From contig BCJX01000001.1 of the NCBI GenBank assembly GCA_001600415.1, positions 1,467,723 through 1,531,722 on the forward strand: DNA of 64,000 bases, given 5' to 3'. The stretch is from Pascua guehoae. Taxonomy: Eukaryota; Basidiomycota; Tremellomycetes; Trichosporonales; Trichosporonaceae. Positions within the stretch are counted from its first letter, which is position 1. Each line of letters starts with the position of its first letter. Under the pieces are notes generated by a model. The model did not search any database and was not told the origin of the DNA. It saw only the letters and a list, made by a program, of their open reading frames with translations. The translations under genes were made by a program, and so were the position numbers. Of this stretch, positions 36,188-46,537 are shown in pieces.

Positions 36188-39100
36188 GATAAACGAGTGT
36201 GGTGCGCGACGACGCAGTGGATACAGTTACACCCGAACGAGGGAGACGAGGTTCAACAAGATCTGGGGCAAGAGCTGGGGGCAAGTCACCCGCTCTTTAT
36301 GAGAGAGGGTTAGCTTGTACTTTTGGACTTTTGCTCGTGCACGATACCTTTGTCAGGCTGGGCCGGGCCCTGCGCGTCCACGCCCTGATGTTGGCAAGAA
36401 AAACAGCACCTGGGCACCTGCGCGCCACGAAGGCCTCTGGCCACTGGCCACTGGGCGGACGCCGTCCACGGCAGGCAGCTGACGGGGTCGCTGGTGTGGT
36501 GGTGAAACGCAGTCCGTATGCCCGTGCTCGTGAGTCACTAGAGCCCTGTCCTGTGCCATGGGCCGGGCTCAGAACACTGCACCCCCCATGCCCCAGCGCA
36601 CGAACTATTCCCTCTCGCTGGGTGTCATGCCGGCCCAGACGCTGAAGGGCAAGGTGGGTGTCGTGCCATCAGACGCCGACAAGTTTAAGGACCAGCGCGC
36701 TTCTGGGTCAGGAAAGGCCTCGAGCCAGCGGCATCGAGGGCTATAACAGTACACCGGTGTAGGAATGAGACCCGCGAGTTACGGACCACGGCGACGAGAC
36801 CCAATCGCGTGCATCGGTAGGTGGGGATGGGGAGTGCAGTATGCATGTCTTGAGAGCATCCGAGATCCGAGCCACCGAGCCTCCGAGCCTCCGAGCCTCC
36901 GAGCATCCGAGGTTCCGGTCGGGTGGCGTGGACATGTACACATCGCTTGGAACAGGGAGAACAGCGAGACAGGGTGCATGCTAGGGTTCTACAGGTCTCC
37001 CAGGGACGAGCGAAACCCGAGAGGCGTCACCGAACAAGGTTGAAACGTTGGTACCATGTTGATTGCGTGTCCATTGGCCTGATGCCTGATGCCCGATACC
37101 TGATGCCCGATGCCCGATGGCCAACGGAAAAATAAATCGAGCCCTGCTCGCTGCAGATCCTCGGAAAGAATTCTATTGCGATCGGTGAGTCGCCAGTCGT
37201 TCAGGGATGCCCAGTGGCGGCCGGATACGTGAGCACGAGCCTCCCTTCCTCGATCCACCAAGCCTGGGTGTAGATCCGTACGAGGCTCAACGCGATACAC
37301 TGTGGCCAACAAAAGGCTCTCCGCCCAAGGAATCAGACCCCTACCTGCGCGGCGGTCCAGGTAGGCCGGGAATGGCGATCAGTGCACTCGGGCACGAATG
37401 CGGCAGGGACCACAAGTCCTTGGTGAGAACGCTGGGTGACAAAACACTGGCTACTGGTTACGACTATGGAGATTGCGCGTGGCTATCCGCGTGTATCTTT
37501 GCGTCGCCCTTCTTTTCCTGTTCGTGGTCGCAGCTTGAACTGGAGCCTGTTGGGCGCACAGTACTCCATTGTGCACCTCTTTCATCTGGCAGAGCGCCTT
37601 GCCCAACACGCAACACGAGTTTCTCGTCAATCATCTCATCTCTCCTTGCATGCTACAGGGTGACAAATCGCAGGGACCCGCCTCGATCGCAGGAATGCGC
37701 CTCACGCCTCGCCCTGGTGTGGTACAAACCCGGGAAAACCGGCAGCCACACTGTCGCCCGATCGCCCACTTGGGTACATGCAAGGGGTGGAGCAAGGGTG
37801 GTGTCGATACCGAGGTATAGCCGTCAAACGCAGGGATACCGAGGAATACCCAGGCATGCTGCCGTTCATGCTGCTGGGCAGCGATGAGCAGCGAGCCCGA
37901 ACTGGTCGTTCTGTCTCGCCTTGCTCCATACGACCGACCTTTTTGACCGAGGCCGTACAGTAAGTGCAGGCGTGCCTGCACGTGTGCAGTGCTGGTCGGG
38001 ATAGACAAGAACAGTCACCGGTCACTGGGCGCGATCCGTATGTACCCTACCGTACTTGTTTGGGTATGACCTGCCAGGGCAAGTTTTGTGCCCAACCATG
38101 TGTAGTATCCCTGTGGCGGCGCCACACTGACCCCAAATACCGGCTAGGCCGAACCGCTCTCCACCCAACAAACCCATGACATTCTCGATATTTCCTCTCC
38201 AATCCCGAGAATACCCCTAAACATCCGATCTGAAGGCCAGAAGAAAGATCTGCGGAACGTTCTTCGCTTCCCCAGCATGCTCCAAGCCACCGGCCTCTGC
38301 CCCATCCCTGGCATACGTACCTTGCGGCAGCCACCATGGGCGCCGCCGCGGACCGAGCACTCGGGCCCCCTGAGAATCGGACCCCGAGTTGATGTCCCGG
38401 GCGCCGCTCACGAACGTGTCCCTCGGCCCAACACCTCACCTCAGGAAACAGCCCGGAGTTCTGGATCCCCGGAAGTATAGATATCGGCGTGCTGGTGCTA
38501 CCCATGGACATGTGTTCTAACCCGGAATGGCTAGCAGGCCCAGCCGTGGCAGAGTGGGAGTGGTGAAATGCGCCACTGTGAGTTATATGGGAATACGATC
38601 AGTGGTCATCGGTGCGATGGGTAGTCGACTGCCTCTATCGTGCGTCTAAAACTCTGGCCCGATGGAGCCTGATCTTGCATGACCTTAACCTCGTGGTAGG
38701 ACGTGCACTCTTTGGAACTGGTGACCGTCGTGCCTGTTGGTACTTGTGCCGTTGCGCGTCCTCCTTACTGTTAGCACTGAGGCTTCTCGCCCTGCGAGAA
38801 CCCGAACTCAACCGCGACTGGTGACCACTGACTCTGACCCGCACGCCGCCGAATGGCCCCCAAGGCAGGACCTTCGGGTGGGAAGGGGGAAGCAAGGACA
38901 TTGCCCGAGGCGACTGCACAGAGGTCGTAGAGCGCCAACGTACAGCTCACACCTGATCCACTGGCACGCAGGACCCGCTCAGCACCGTCCTCCCGCTGCC
39001 GCTCCACGCGACGACCCTCGCCGTGTACTTGCACTTCTTTCCAACCCCTCGTATATCCCCACCAGCTACTGAAAGCCTACTCTCAAGTCCTACTAGACAA

Positions 39101-39222
39101 CTACGTGCCGAGTCCCACCCCCTCAGACGCATCGCAACCAGCATCTTGACCCCGCCACACCTCGCCCGAACGCCCACCACCCACTGCCGACCCCCGGCCT
39201 CCCCGATCACACTCCTGCCGCG
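36188..39222. other. Three-kilobase gene-poor region
   Basis: I find no supported coding gene. The longest ORF (37207-37887, plus, 226 codons) has no family feature. Short repeat tracts occur: CGAGCCTC units at about 36865-36905, and TGATGCC(T/C)GA units at about 37078-37122. Between 37300 and 38500 there are scattered GATACC/GGTAC motifs but no transposon ORF, terminal repeat or target duplication that I can see. Confidence 0.5.
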
Positions 39223-39615
39223 TCAGCCCGACACACGAGGGACAACGCGACGCACAGTCAGACCCAGACCAAGACCAAGACCAAGACCATCGACGCTCGA
39301 CACGGACCCCCCACGCTCCATCCTAGCCAGCATCTCGACAATATGCGGCGGATTCGGCAAAACCTCAACACGCCAGGCCCCGGGGCGTCTCCTGTCCTTG
39401 CCCGGACGTGCAACTTGCACCGGGCCCGGAACGTCACGGTCCACGAGCGTACCGAAGCCGTCTGTGCCAGAGCCGCTTTCGGAGTAGGGGCGGACCTGGT
39501 CAGGGGCGGAAATTGGGCTGAGGGCGGTATCGATCGGGGTGCCGTGCGATACAGAGGTCGCGGATGCGGATGCGACCGAGGCGAGGATGTAGAGCGTGAG
39601 TGTGAGCGGTCTCAT
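39223..39615 (-). CDS. Small secreted protein (hypothetical)
   Basis: Single-exon ORF of 130 residues starting MRPLTLTLYILASVASASAT, a good signal peptide with probable cleavage after ASA or SAT. The mature part is Pro/Ser/Gly-rich with the conserved-looking stretch WRVEVLPNPPHIVEMLARM and a short Gly-Leu repeat (GLGLGLGLGL) coded by a 6-base GACCAA-type repeat on the plus strand. It contains no cysteine. No family was recognised. It lies 317 bases from another small secreted protein on the same strand. Its short length and repeat leave room for doubt. Confidence 0.5.
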   Translation of the reverse strand: MRPLTLTLYILASVASASATSVSHGTPIDTALSPISAPDQVRPYSESGSGTDGFGTLVDRDVPGPVQVARPGKDRRRPGAWRVEVLPNPPHIVEMLARMERGGSVSSVDGLGLGLGLGLTVRRVVPRVSG

Positions 39616-39931
39616 GGTGTCAGGGGGGGTGGTAAGTTGGGGCTCTGTGGCATATGTATCGTAAGTGATGGTTGGCGTTTCTGAGCGCCGTGGAGGGCAG
39701 CAACATTGACCGTGGCCACGTCGCTGGACGTAACCCACGAGGTGGTGCCACGCCACTCACCGCCGATGCGACATGGCCGTAGAATCTGCTAGCTATAAGC
39801 GGGCTCAACCAGTATTCACGTAAAGTACTTGACACTCGACCTGCCGATAATGCCATGCCATGCATGCATGCAACCTGTTGAACGCAGCCGGCATCTACTC
39901 GGCCCCACATGCCTCCAACCTGTACGCGGCG

Positions 39932-40618
39932 CTACAGCTCGTCCCTCAAGTGTGGCGCGTCCTGCGCGTCGCCGAGCCCAATCCTGTCCCAATCGCCCGC
40001 GACGGCCGCGCGCCTGTCGGCCCACATCTCTGCGCGCTGCTTGCGATACGCCTCGGCGGCCTTGGGGTCGGTCTGGCGCTTATCCCTGTTGTCCCGCTCC
40101 TGTTCTCGCCAGCCGGCGTTGTCAAAGGCGCGTTTCCATTCGGGCACACCCTCACCCCCACCCCCACTTACACCCCCACCCTCACCGTCCGCGCCCACGT
40201 TGGGAACGATCGCCGCGCGCCTAGCCTGAATCGCGCGCATGAGCTCCGCCACCTCGCCCCCGAGCGCCCAGTACCTCTTCCCATCGCCGTCGACAAAGAT
40301 GGGCTGCCACGCGTACGCGCTAACCATGCCCGGGTGGGTGAATTCCAGCTCGTCGAGCTCGTCGGGCGTCGACAGTGTGCCGGAAAACGTTAGCCCGTCG
40401 TATACTGCAGGCAGGGATATGGATCGCGCGCTCGCGTCCCCTTGCTCTGTTGGTTGCGAGTCGGCGCCTGCGTCGATCGGCGTGGATGCGTCGCCCTCGG
40501 CGGAGGCTGTCACGGTCACGTAGACTGTGCGCGTCGTTCGGGGGTGTGTGCTTGTTGTCGACGCGGTGACGGCGGCAGCGGCGGCAAGCAGAAGCGCCAG
40601 AGGGATCAGGCGGACCAT
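39932..40618 (-). CDS. Secreted protein, Thr-rich N-terminus (hypothetical)
   Basis: Single-exon ORF of 228 residues. MVRLIPLALLLAAAAAVTAS is a strong signal peptide, followed by a Thr-rich stretch (TTSTHPRTTRTVYVTVTAS) likely to be O-glycosylated. The middle part (LPAVYDGLTFSGTLSTPDEL, YAWQPIFVDGDGKRYWALGG, VAELMRAIQARRAAIV) looks folded. The C-terminus is Arg/Asp/Glu-rich and charged (REQERDNRDKRQTDPK). It has no Cys in the mature chain. A TTATAT element lies about 20-30 bases before the ATG. No family was recognised. Together with the neighbour at 39223-39615 it forms a pair of secreted unknowns in the accessory region. Confidence 0.6.
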   Translation of the reverse strand: MVRLIPLALLLAAAAAVTASTTSTHPRTTRTVYVTVTASAEGDASTPIDAGADSQPTEQGDASARSISLPAVYDGLTFSGTLSTPDELDELEFTHPGMVSAYAWQPIFVDGDGKRYWALGGEVAELMRAIQARRAAIVPNVGADGEGGGVSGGGGEGVPEWKRAFDNAGWREQERDNRDKRQTDPKAAEAYRKQRAEMWADRRAAVAGDWDRIGLGDAQDAPHLRDEL

Positions 40619-41584
40619 GGGTTCGGTGTGGTTGCGATATAAGAGACGTGGGTCGAGTCGGGCCCCTTTGCAAGCTGTAGAGTTGGGCAGAGAGAGTTGC
40701 GCGACGATGAGTGGATGTTGGGACAGGCTGCAGTTCACGGCAACAACTCCCACTTGGGTGATGCCGGCATGCGGGTCTTTGGTGAAACGTTGGCGCGTTC
40801 AGGCACAAACAAGCTCGTCCAGTTGACTCGATATGGGACCTCCAGGTTACGAAGAAGGCTCCATGCGATGCTTTAATATCATGGGTTGTCCAGTATGCAT
40901 ATGGTCGCCTGCTCGTTCAGCCCCACCCCTCACGTTTTAGTATTTCCGGGCACTACTGTATTCTGTAATTCATTCAGCTGTGTTGGTTATCCGCCCCGCG
41001 TGGGCGGAGCACGAGTACGCGTCGCGCCGCGTTGACCAGGTTGACGGGGGGAACCCGGTGGACGGTCATGGTAGGCTGTCTGGGTGCGGTCGGGCGGTGA
41101 GACCGAGCGCTGACTTTGCTGGTCTTCTGAGCGGCGGAGCGGCTGGCTGACTTGGCGCTGCTGTTGCTGTTGCCGCGCCTCATAGGACCGACCAGGCATC
41201 GCTTGAGTGTCCGCCAGGTTGGGTTGGGGTCCCCCAAGGTCCAGCTTGGCTGTACGGTAGACAAAGTGCCCGCTGGGCTGGCGGGGAGGCGTGAGGGCCC
41301 AGGTTGGCCTTAGTCAAACTGTCGGGTGGGGTCTGTGGGGAGGCGTGAGGGACCAGGTGGGCCAAGAAACGCATTGGGGTTGCTTATCGGTGGCGCCTCG
41401 AGGGGCTGCCGGCGAGGGACGACGAAGCTCGAGGAAGGTGCGCCGCGACCGGGTGGTATGGCGAATTGGCATACCCAAAAGTGACGACGCGGCTTGGGCC
41501 ATGTATGGTTGACCACCCTCTGCCGCGTGCGACGGCGGGGGATGGCTGCCTGCGATGCTTGAAATGCCGACCGCGTCTAGCATA
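40619..41584. other. Intergenic region, no confident gene
   Basis: Minus-strand ORFs at 40974-41264 and 41314-41709 are Pro/Ser/Arg-rich and without family features. They could be 3' parts of the adjacent protease locus (a Pro/Ser-rich tail) or chance. A TGGCGGGGAGGCGTGAGG-type segment occurs twice (about 41280 and 41335), with GTGAGGG(C/A)CCAGGT following. Confidence 0.4.
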
Positions 41585-43068
41585 TCAGAGGTATCCACAC
41601 ATGCAAGGGCACTTACCGGATGGCTCATGATGGCCATGTGCGATTGCAGGCATCCTTCGCTTGAACGGGACCTCTGCAATGCCAACCCTTTTCTGGCCAT
41701 TGGCCTCAACTTGGAAGATCGAGTAATGGTGCTGCATAAACTTGATTCCCAGGACTCAAGTCCCCCTGTGTAGTCAGCGATGGTGTCCGAAGAGTCGACA
41801 TACGCATTGCCCTTCGGGTCTGCGCTGATTATAACACCTCCTGCCCGCTATTCTGATCAATCCAGGTCGGATCAGACTTGGGCATGTAGAATGTCGTCTT
41901 GGTCTTATTGTGATCGCTGCCGAAGGTGAAGCCCAGAGAGTGCACCGAATGCGCGTCTCTAAGGTTCCAAGTTGTGAATGGAGAATTGGGAATGTCGATC
42001 ACCTCAACCTTCTTCTCCCGTTCGAGTTTGGCCATGTGGCCCTCAATAGCCTGCAAGGCGGCGTATATGTAGTTTGACCCCCTGTTAAGTACGGCACAGG
42101 ACCCTTGTGGGAGGCTGATCGCTTCACCTTTGACTCGAAAGTCGTGCAGGGGAATTGTCCAGTGAGGGTTGGATTCATCACGGCGTTTGACTGGGAACCA
42201 GTGCAGGTTCGCCGCGTTGTTGCCTTTGACGTGCCTCAGCGAATATCCTCTGGGCAGTGTGAGCATGGCACCACTTGCTGAACCCTCTGGCATACCCAAT
42301 TTGCACCTCTCCTCCCATTCCCGGCTGCCCCCCGAGCCTTGGATCACGCTCAATGAAGAGAGAGAACGTTGTAGGCAACCCCAACGATTGGGCGACGAGG
42401 TACCAGAGGGGATACAGTTCATTCGGTGTTTTCGAGGGTCGAAACCATTTCAGCCCTAGAGCTAAAGTCCCCGCAAACGACCTCCGAGAAGCCGTCCTCA
42501 AAAGGGCCTGTACTGCTTGTCAGCTCGTGATGCATAGGTCAAGTGCGAGGTGGCGGGAACTCTTGGAAACGATGACGTACGGAATGGCTCGTTGTTCACA
42601 TTGACACCAGCAAGCCGAAGGTTTGCACAGCTGGCCATGCCAATTGTCATGCTCTCTTGACCGTTATGAATGATCTCCAAGGTGTCGTCGTTGTTGACGA
42701 ACGTCGTCTCGTCGCTCTGTTGCAGGCCATTCGGCACTGCATTGGAGAAGTTGTCTTGGCATAACGAAGAGAACAAGATCATCCGAAAACCGCCCGCATT
42801 GACAAGGAGGTCGCATTTCTGACCTTCTTGAATTTCGAGTTTCGTGGTGATTCTATTCCCATCGCCGTCTATAGTGAGCCTGCAGCAAGCAACAGAGGAC
42901 AGCTTACAAAACCTGCCTTTCTTTCCCCTTTCGGCGACGATGCTTCTTCACTGTTGGGGCAGGAGATTGTTGGGGCATCGGATTACCACCTCCGCCATGG
43001 AGGCGGTCCAGAGGGTATTGGAGTGGGGCATTCTGAATGGGATTGTGCGGCTGCGAGTTGAAGAACAT
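41585..43068 (-). pseudogene. Pepsin-like aspartic protease with both catalytic Asp lost
   Basis: Pieces in order along the minus strand follow the A1 aspartic-protease plan. Exon 1 is MFFNSQPHNPIQNAPLQYPL. Next comes KCDLLVNAGGFRMILFSSLC where the active-site DTGS should be. Then follow LAGVNVNNEPF, a strand block GTLALGLKWF...PLWYLVAQSLGLPTTFSLF, HVKGNNAANLHWFPV, and WTIPLHDFRVKGE. SCAVLNRGSNYIYAALQAIE stands where the second DTGS should be, and the C-terminal strand is IKFMQHHYSIFQVEANGQKR. Both catalytic Asp codons read Asn (AAT and AAC). The C-terminal strand is entered only through a TGA where the family usually has Trp (just before VLGIKF). One junction needs a weak 61-base intron or is a frameshift. 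I read it as a decayed protease; a splice form avoiding the stop cannot be excluded. Confidence 0.65.
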
Positions 43069-43105
43069 GATGGGTAGTTGCAGTCCATCCACTTACAACC
43101 GCCCC

Positions 43106-43113
43106 TATATAAA
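43106..43113 (+). promoter_or_regulatory. TATA-like element next to the 18-bp array
   Basis: TATATAAA on the plus strand (reading TTTATATA on the minus strand). It lies about 40 bases upstream of the protease pseudogene start at 43068 and could serve that gene. It could also point rightwards, through the tandem array, towards the F-box gene 480 bases away. Direction is undecided. Confidence 0.4.
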
Positions 43114-43126
43114 GCACTGTAGGAGT

Positions 43127-43198
43127 AACTCATCACGCCCAAATAACCCATCACATCCAAATATCTCATCACGTCCAAATAACTCATCACGCCCAAAG
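43127..43198. repeat. Four head-to-tail copies of an 18-bp motif
   Basis: The units are 43127-43144, 43145-43162, 43163-43180 and 43181-43198, consensus AACTCATCACGYCCAAAT, with one to three changes per copy. The array sits 13 bases beyond the TATA-like box, in the space between the protease pseudogene and the F-box gene, where an upstream activating site would be expected. As protein it would give a 6-residue repeat on the minus strand, but no gene contains it. Confidence 0.85.
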
Positions 43199-43592
43199 CA
43201 GGGGTGCCGGCAGAGGGAGATCATGCCGTGCAAGATGTGCATGGTGTACAACGCTGTGAAAGCCGTGCATGCCGCCTACCTCTGATTGACGGTGTACAGT
43301 TGAGTAGAGTCGTATTATTGAAGTTGCCTGGGGGTTGATGCGACATGCCACAGACCATGATATGGCTGCCCGGACACCAGGGGTAAATGTTTCATGCCAG
43401 GGGGTTGAATCATATGTCAGCGCGAGGCCTGCCGGCTGCCTCCACTCTCGACTCTACTGGAGGCACGTGATGCGTCATGTTGGCCACTCGCACTCGCTTC
43501 GATTCATCACGCTTCTTCACAACTCATCTTAGCTTACCTCCCCTTGTTGTCCCACTTTCATCTTTCATCATCTCACTGCCGAGTACGTTGCA

Positions 43593-45612
43593 ATGTCCTT
43601 TCAGTCATTGCCCCATGAGGTGAGTGTGTAGCCAAGCTCAAAATCATGAGCCGGCATTGACTCTCCCCAGCTTGTCGTGAGAATCATTGCCTTTGCAGCA
43701 ATCTCGGATCTCCCATCGGTGGCAAAGGTATCCCAAACGAACCGACGGCTTTACAAGGTGGTAACATCGGTGCGTGATCCTCGATCTCCGACTGTGGGCT
43801 AACGTTGAAGAGCGACCAAGATGTGTGGCGGCAAATCCATTTGCTGCTGTATGACCCACCAGACCAGGCAGCTGCGTTTCTCACCCCCCGTACTGCTTAC
43901 GACTGGAAGCAGGCGATCCTTGACCGGCATTTTGTGTTGCTGCATGTTCCGCGGCTTCGACTGCCGATTTCCTCACGATCGAATAGGATCCCTTATCAGC
44001 ACACTACATGGCACCCCGACTATGACTACATGGTCTACTTGGTGAGTGGCTTGTGGCATTGGGACGCAAAGCACCTAACACAGCCAGGACCGGCAGGTGG
44101 AAAGTGTGGTGAGGACGATCCTCAACCTATGCCTCGATTTGCCGGTTCGAGGCAGGCCGTCTCGCAACGCGGCTGTGCTTGAATCACTACTTCACCACCC
44201 GATCGTGGCGTGGATGATCGAAAACTGGATATACGCTCCCATGCGGCGCGACCTGAGCAAGATGAACAACATGTATCATCTCCACGCGCTCGTCTGGCAT
44301 CTCACTCGATTTCACCGCTTTCAAGGTCGGGATGTCATGTTTTATTGGGATGCGTGGAGCGGAGGATTCAACCCCAACGCTGGGTGCAATCCGCCGGACG
44401 CATGCCACACATGGTGGGGTGCTGTTAATGCAGCCGCATGCCCAGTAGGTCAATCCTCAGTACACTGAGCTAACCTCCAGTTCTTAGGCTACGTTGGGAT
44501 TGTGCTACCCAACGCAACCACCTTTCTCAGTAACCCACGCTTCCAGAATATGGCCGCAAACGTCCAGAACCGGATCTTATTGACATTGCAAAACGTGCAT
44601 CGCAACAACCTGGTTCTCAACGCGGATGCGAAGCTGTTTGGGCTTGCAGGGGCAGGCGGCATCGACAGCATCCGCTCTTCGGGTCTCCACGGGCTCGATC
44701 CTCCACCTGGTGGCAAGGCTGCTTGGGATTGGGCCAACATTGCGGGCTCTTGGTATGCGGTGCTAACCAGCCGAGGGACCATGTCGCTTTCGGGTCAGAG
44801 ACAGATGCCACCGGGCTGCCGGCTCGACCCACCGGACATCTTCAACATGGTTCCGGTTCCAAACGAGACAGCTCTCCTCGACGCGTATAAAACACAATCA
44901 CTAGGACCCCTTTGGTCTCACCTACCACTACCTCGACCTGGCGCCGATATACCATTTCCACCTATTTATTTCTACGGGACGAGCAAGCGTGCACCCACTA
45001 ATATACTCCGTGCTGCTTCGAACGATAGCTCTGAAACGGACAACGGCGGTGGCAACGGTGGAGGGCACGCAGACAATTCGCGCAGCGACTCGGATGGATA
45101 TCGTCCCAAGGGCATCTACGGCATGGTCACCCTCACCAATGACTCGCCTCCTGAACTCCGTTGGGACTGTGTGATCAGCGTACATGGAGATACGCAACTC
45201 TCAGTCTTTCAGGGTATACACGTCGGGGGTCGTGACGCCAAGATTGGTGTGTTTGGTGTGAGTTATAATCTTGCTGAGCTGGGAATGGGAGCTGACGCCT
45301 TTCCAGCTGATACAAGATCGTTATGCGGAAGACCAGCGACCTCCGCGACGTGAGCCGCCAGTTGTATCTCGCCCTGGTTTTGACAGCGACCTGGACGACA
45401 CTAGTGACTGCGGCGATCAGGACAGCGGGAGAACCGCGAAGAAGAGGAAACGGGACGGAGGCAGAAATGGTAACGCGAAGCGCAGAAGGACGGGGGGCGG
45501 GTGCAGCGAGGACGATAGCGAGGGGGAAATCGAGGAGGATGTGGTTGACCAGACGTTCAACCTCAAGAACTACTGCCATGGGTCGGTGTGGTTCTTCAAA
45601 GCTCCAGAGTAG
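43593..45612 (+). CDS. F-box family protein (intact copy)
   Basis: Intact paralogue of the damaged gene at the left edge. Exon 1 is 27 bases (43593-43619, MSFQSLPHE). After a short intron comes LVVRIIAFAAISDLPSVAKV, an F-box-like two-helix segment. Later exons give QDVWRQIHLLLYDPPDQAAAF, VVRTILNLCLDLPVRGRPSR, HLHALVWHLTRFHRF, TWWGAVNAAACP, GSWYAV, PPIYFYGTSK and GMVTLTNDSPPELRWDCVIS. The end is FQGIHVGGRDAKIGVFG. The last exon (from about 45304) adds an acidic/basic tail with a KKRKRD...KRRR nuclear-localisation-like cluster and ends FNLKNYCHGSVWFFKAPE. The LTNDSPPELRW...GVFG block resembles C-terminal segments of basidiomycete F-box proteins, adaptors of SCF ubiquitin ligases. Substrate unknown. 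Introns match the paralogue in place and phase. Confidence 0.75.
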
Positions 45613-45913
45613 GGGGGCATGTGTATGTTCTTGCAAATGTACAGCTATCTACCTGGTGTGCAACATGCGACAATACGACAATGCTTAGCGTAGCGTGGGC
45701 AGCCAGCCAGCTACAGAGAGTTATACCAATGTAGAACGAATTGAACGAATGACGTGCGACACGTGTCTCCGGTCTTTGGGTGAATTAGTCAGGCACAAAC
45801 GAGTGAGCGCTGAGCGTCATGGCCCGCACGTTGACCGAGCGTCGAGCAATACGCAGGCGTCATCATTCTGTTTCCCGACGCTTTCCTTGCCAGTGACAAG
45901 CAGTTCAAACCAC

Positions 45914-46537
45914 ATGAGACGAGCACGTCCCACTACATATGCGGTACACCGAGCAACAGGGCCCATCGACACGCGCGCCCTCGACCTGTCCTTTGAGATT
46001 ACGCAGGTTGCCGCACCGCCATACGACGGCCCTCGAGTGGTATCGACCCGGGACGTGACGCCGTACACGAAGCGCTACCCTTACGAGGCGGATGGGGATG
46101 CATCCCATGGGGAGATCAGTCACGGCGGGGACCGCGACGATGGCGACATCAAGACCGGGGACGTTGACGGCCGGGACGACGCCGGACCATCAGCCCTCTT
46201 CACAGCCAACGACGACGAGACGGTGGTGGCCTTTGCAGCCTGCTCGACGTTCTGGAACGGGTACGCCTCGCTCGACGACATTGCCGTCTCCCGCCCGCAC
46301 CGTGGACAAGGGGCTGCGCGCACACTCCTCGACGCCGTGTGCGATTGGGCCCGCAAGCGTGGCCTGAAAGGCGTCCGCGCCGAGACGCAGCGCAACAATC
46401 TCGGCGCGTGCAGGATGTACGAGGCGTACGGGTTTGTCCTGGCGGGGTTTGATCGGATGCTGTACTCGGCCACTGAGCATCGGGACGAGGTCGCGTTGTT
46501 TTATTACCTCGAGTTCGGCCGAGGAGGGGTTACATGA
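45914..46537 (+). CDS. GNAT acetyltransferase resembling streptothricin acetyltransferase
   Basis: Single-exon gene of 207 residues; the ATG at 45914 (MRRARPTTYAVHRATGPID) fits the family start better than the longer open frame from 45695. The N-terminal strand ITQVAAPPYDG and TPYTKRYP match the StaT/SAT layout, then a lineage-specific acidic insert rich in Asp, Gly and His. The GNAT core is VVAFAACSTFWNGYASLDDI, the acetyl-CoA loop SRPHRGQGAARTLLDAVCDW, then GVRAETQRNNLGACRMYEAY and GFVLAGFDRMLY. The end EVALFYYLEF parallels the EQALYM-type end of streptothricin (nourseothricin) N-acetyltransferases. Those enzymes inactivate the antibiotic by acetylating its beta-lysine. Actual substrate unknown. 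A bacterial origin is possible, but the base composition looks like that of its neighbours. Confidence 0.75.
   Translation: MRRARPTTYAVHRATGPIDTRALDLSFEITQVAAPPYDGPRVVSTRDVTPYTKRYPYEADGDASHGEISHGGDRDDGDIKTGDVDGRDDAGPSALFTANDDETVVAFAACSTFWNGYASLDDIAVSRPHRGQGAARTLLDAVCDWARKRGLKGVRAETQRNNLGACRMYEAYGFVLAGFDRMLYSATEHRDEVALFYYLEFGRGGVT

Noticed and set aside
36558..36746. Short ORF beginning MGRAQNTAPPMPQRTNYSLS
   Set aside because: Low information, no relatives recognised, no promoter or splice support; in a region with many chance ORFs.
37207..37887. A 226-codon plus-strand ORF in the gene-poor region, considered as a transposon remnant
   Set aside because: No transposase, integrase or reverse-transcriptase motif, no terminal repeats nearby.
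45695..45913. Longer N-terminus for the acetyltransferase
   Set aside because: The open frame extends upstream, but the family alignment begins near MRRARPTTYAVHRAT and the extension has no conserved feature or ATG at its head.
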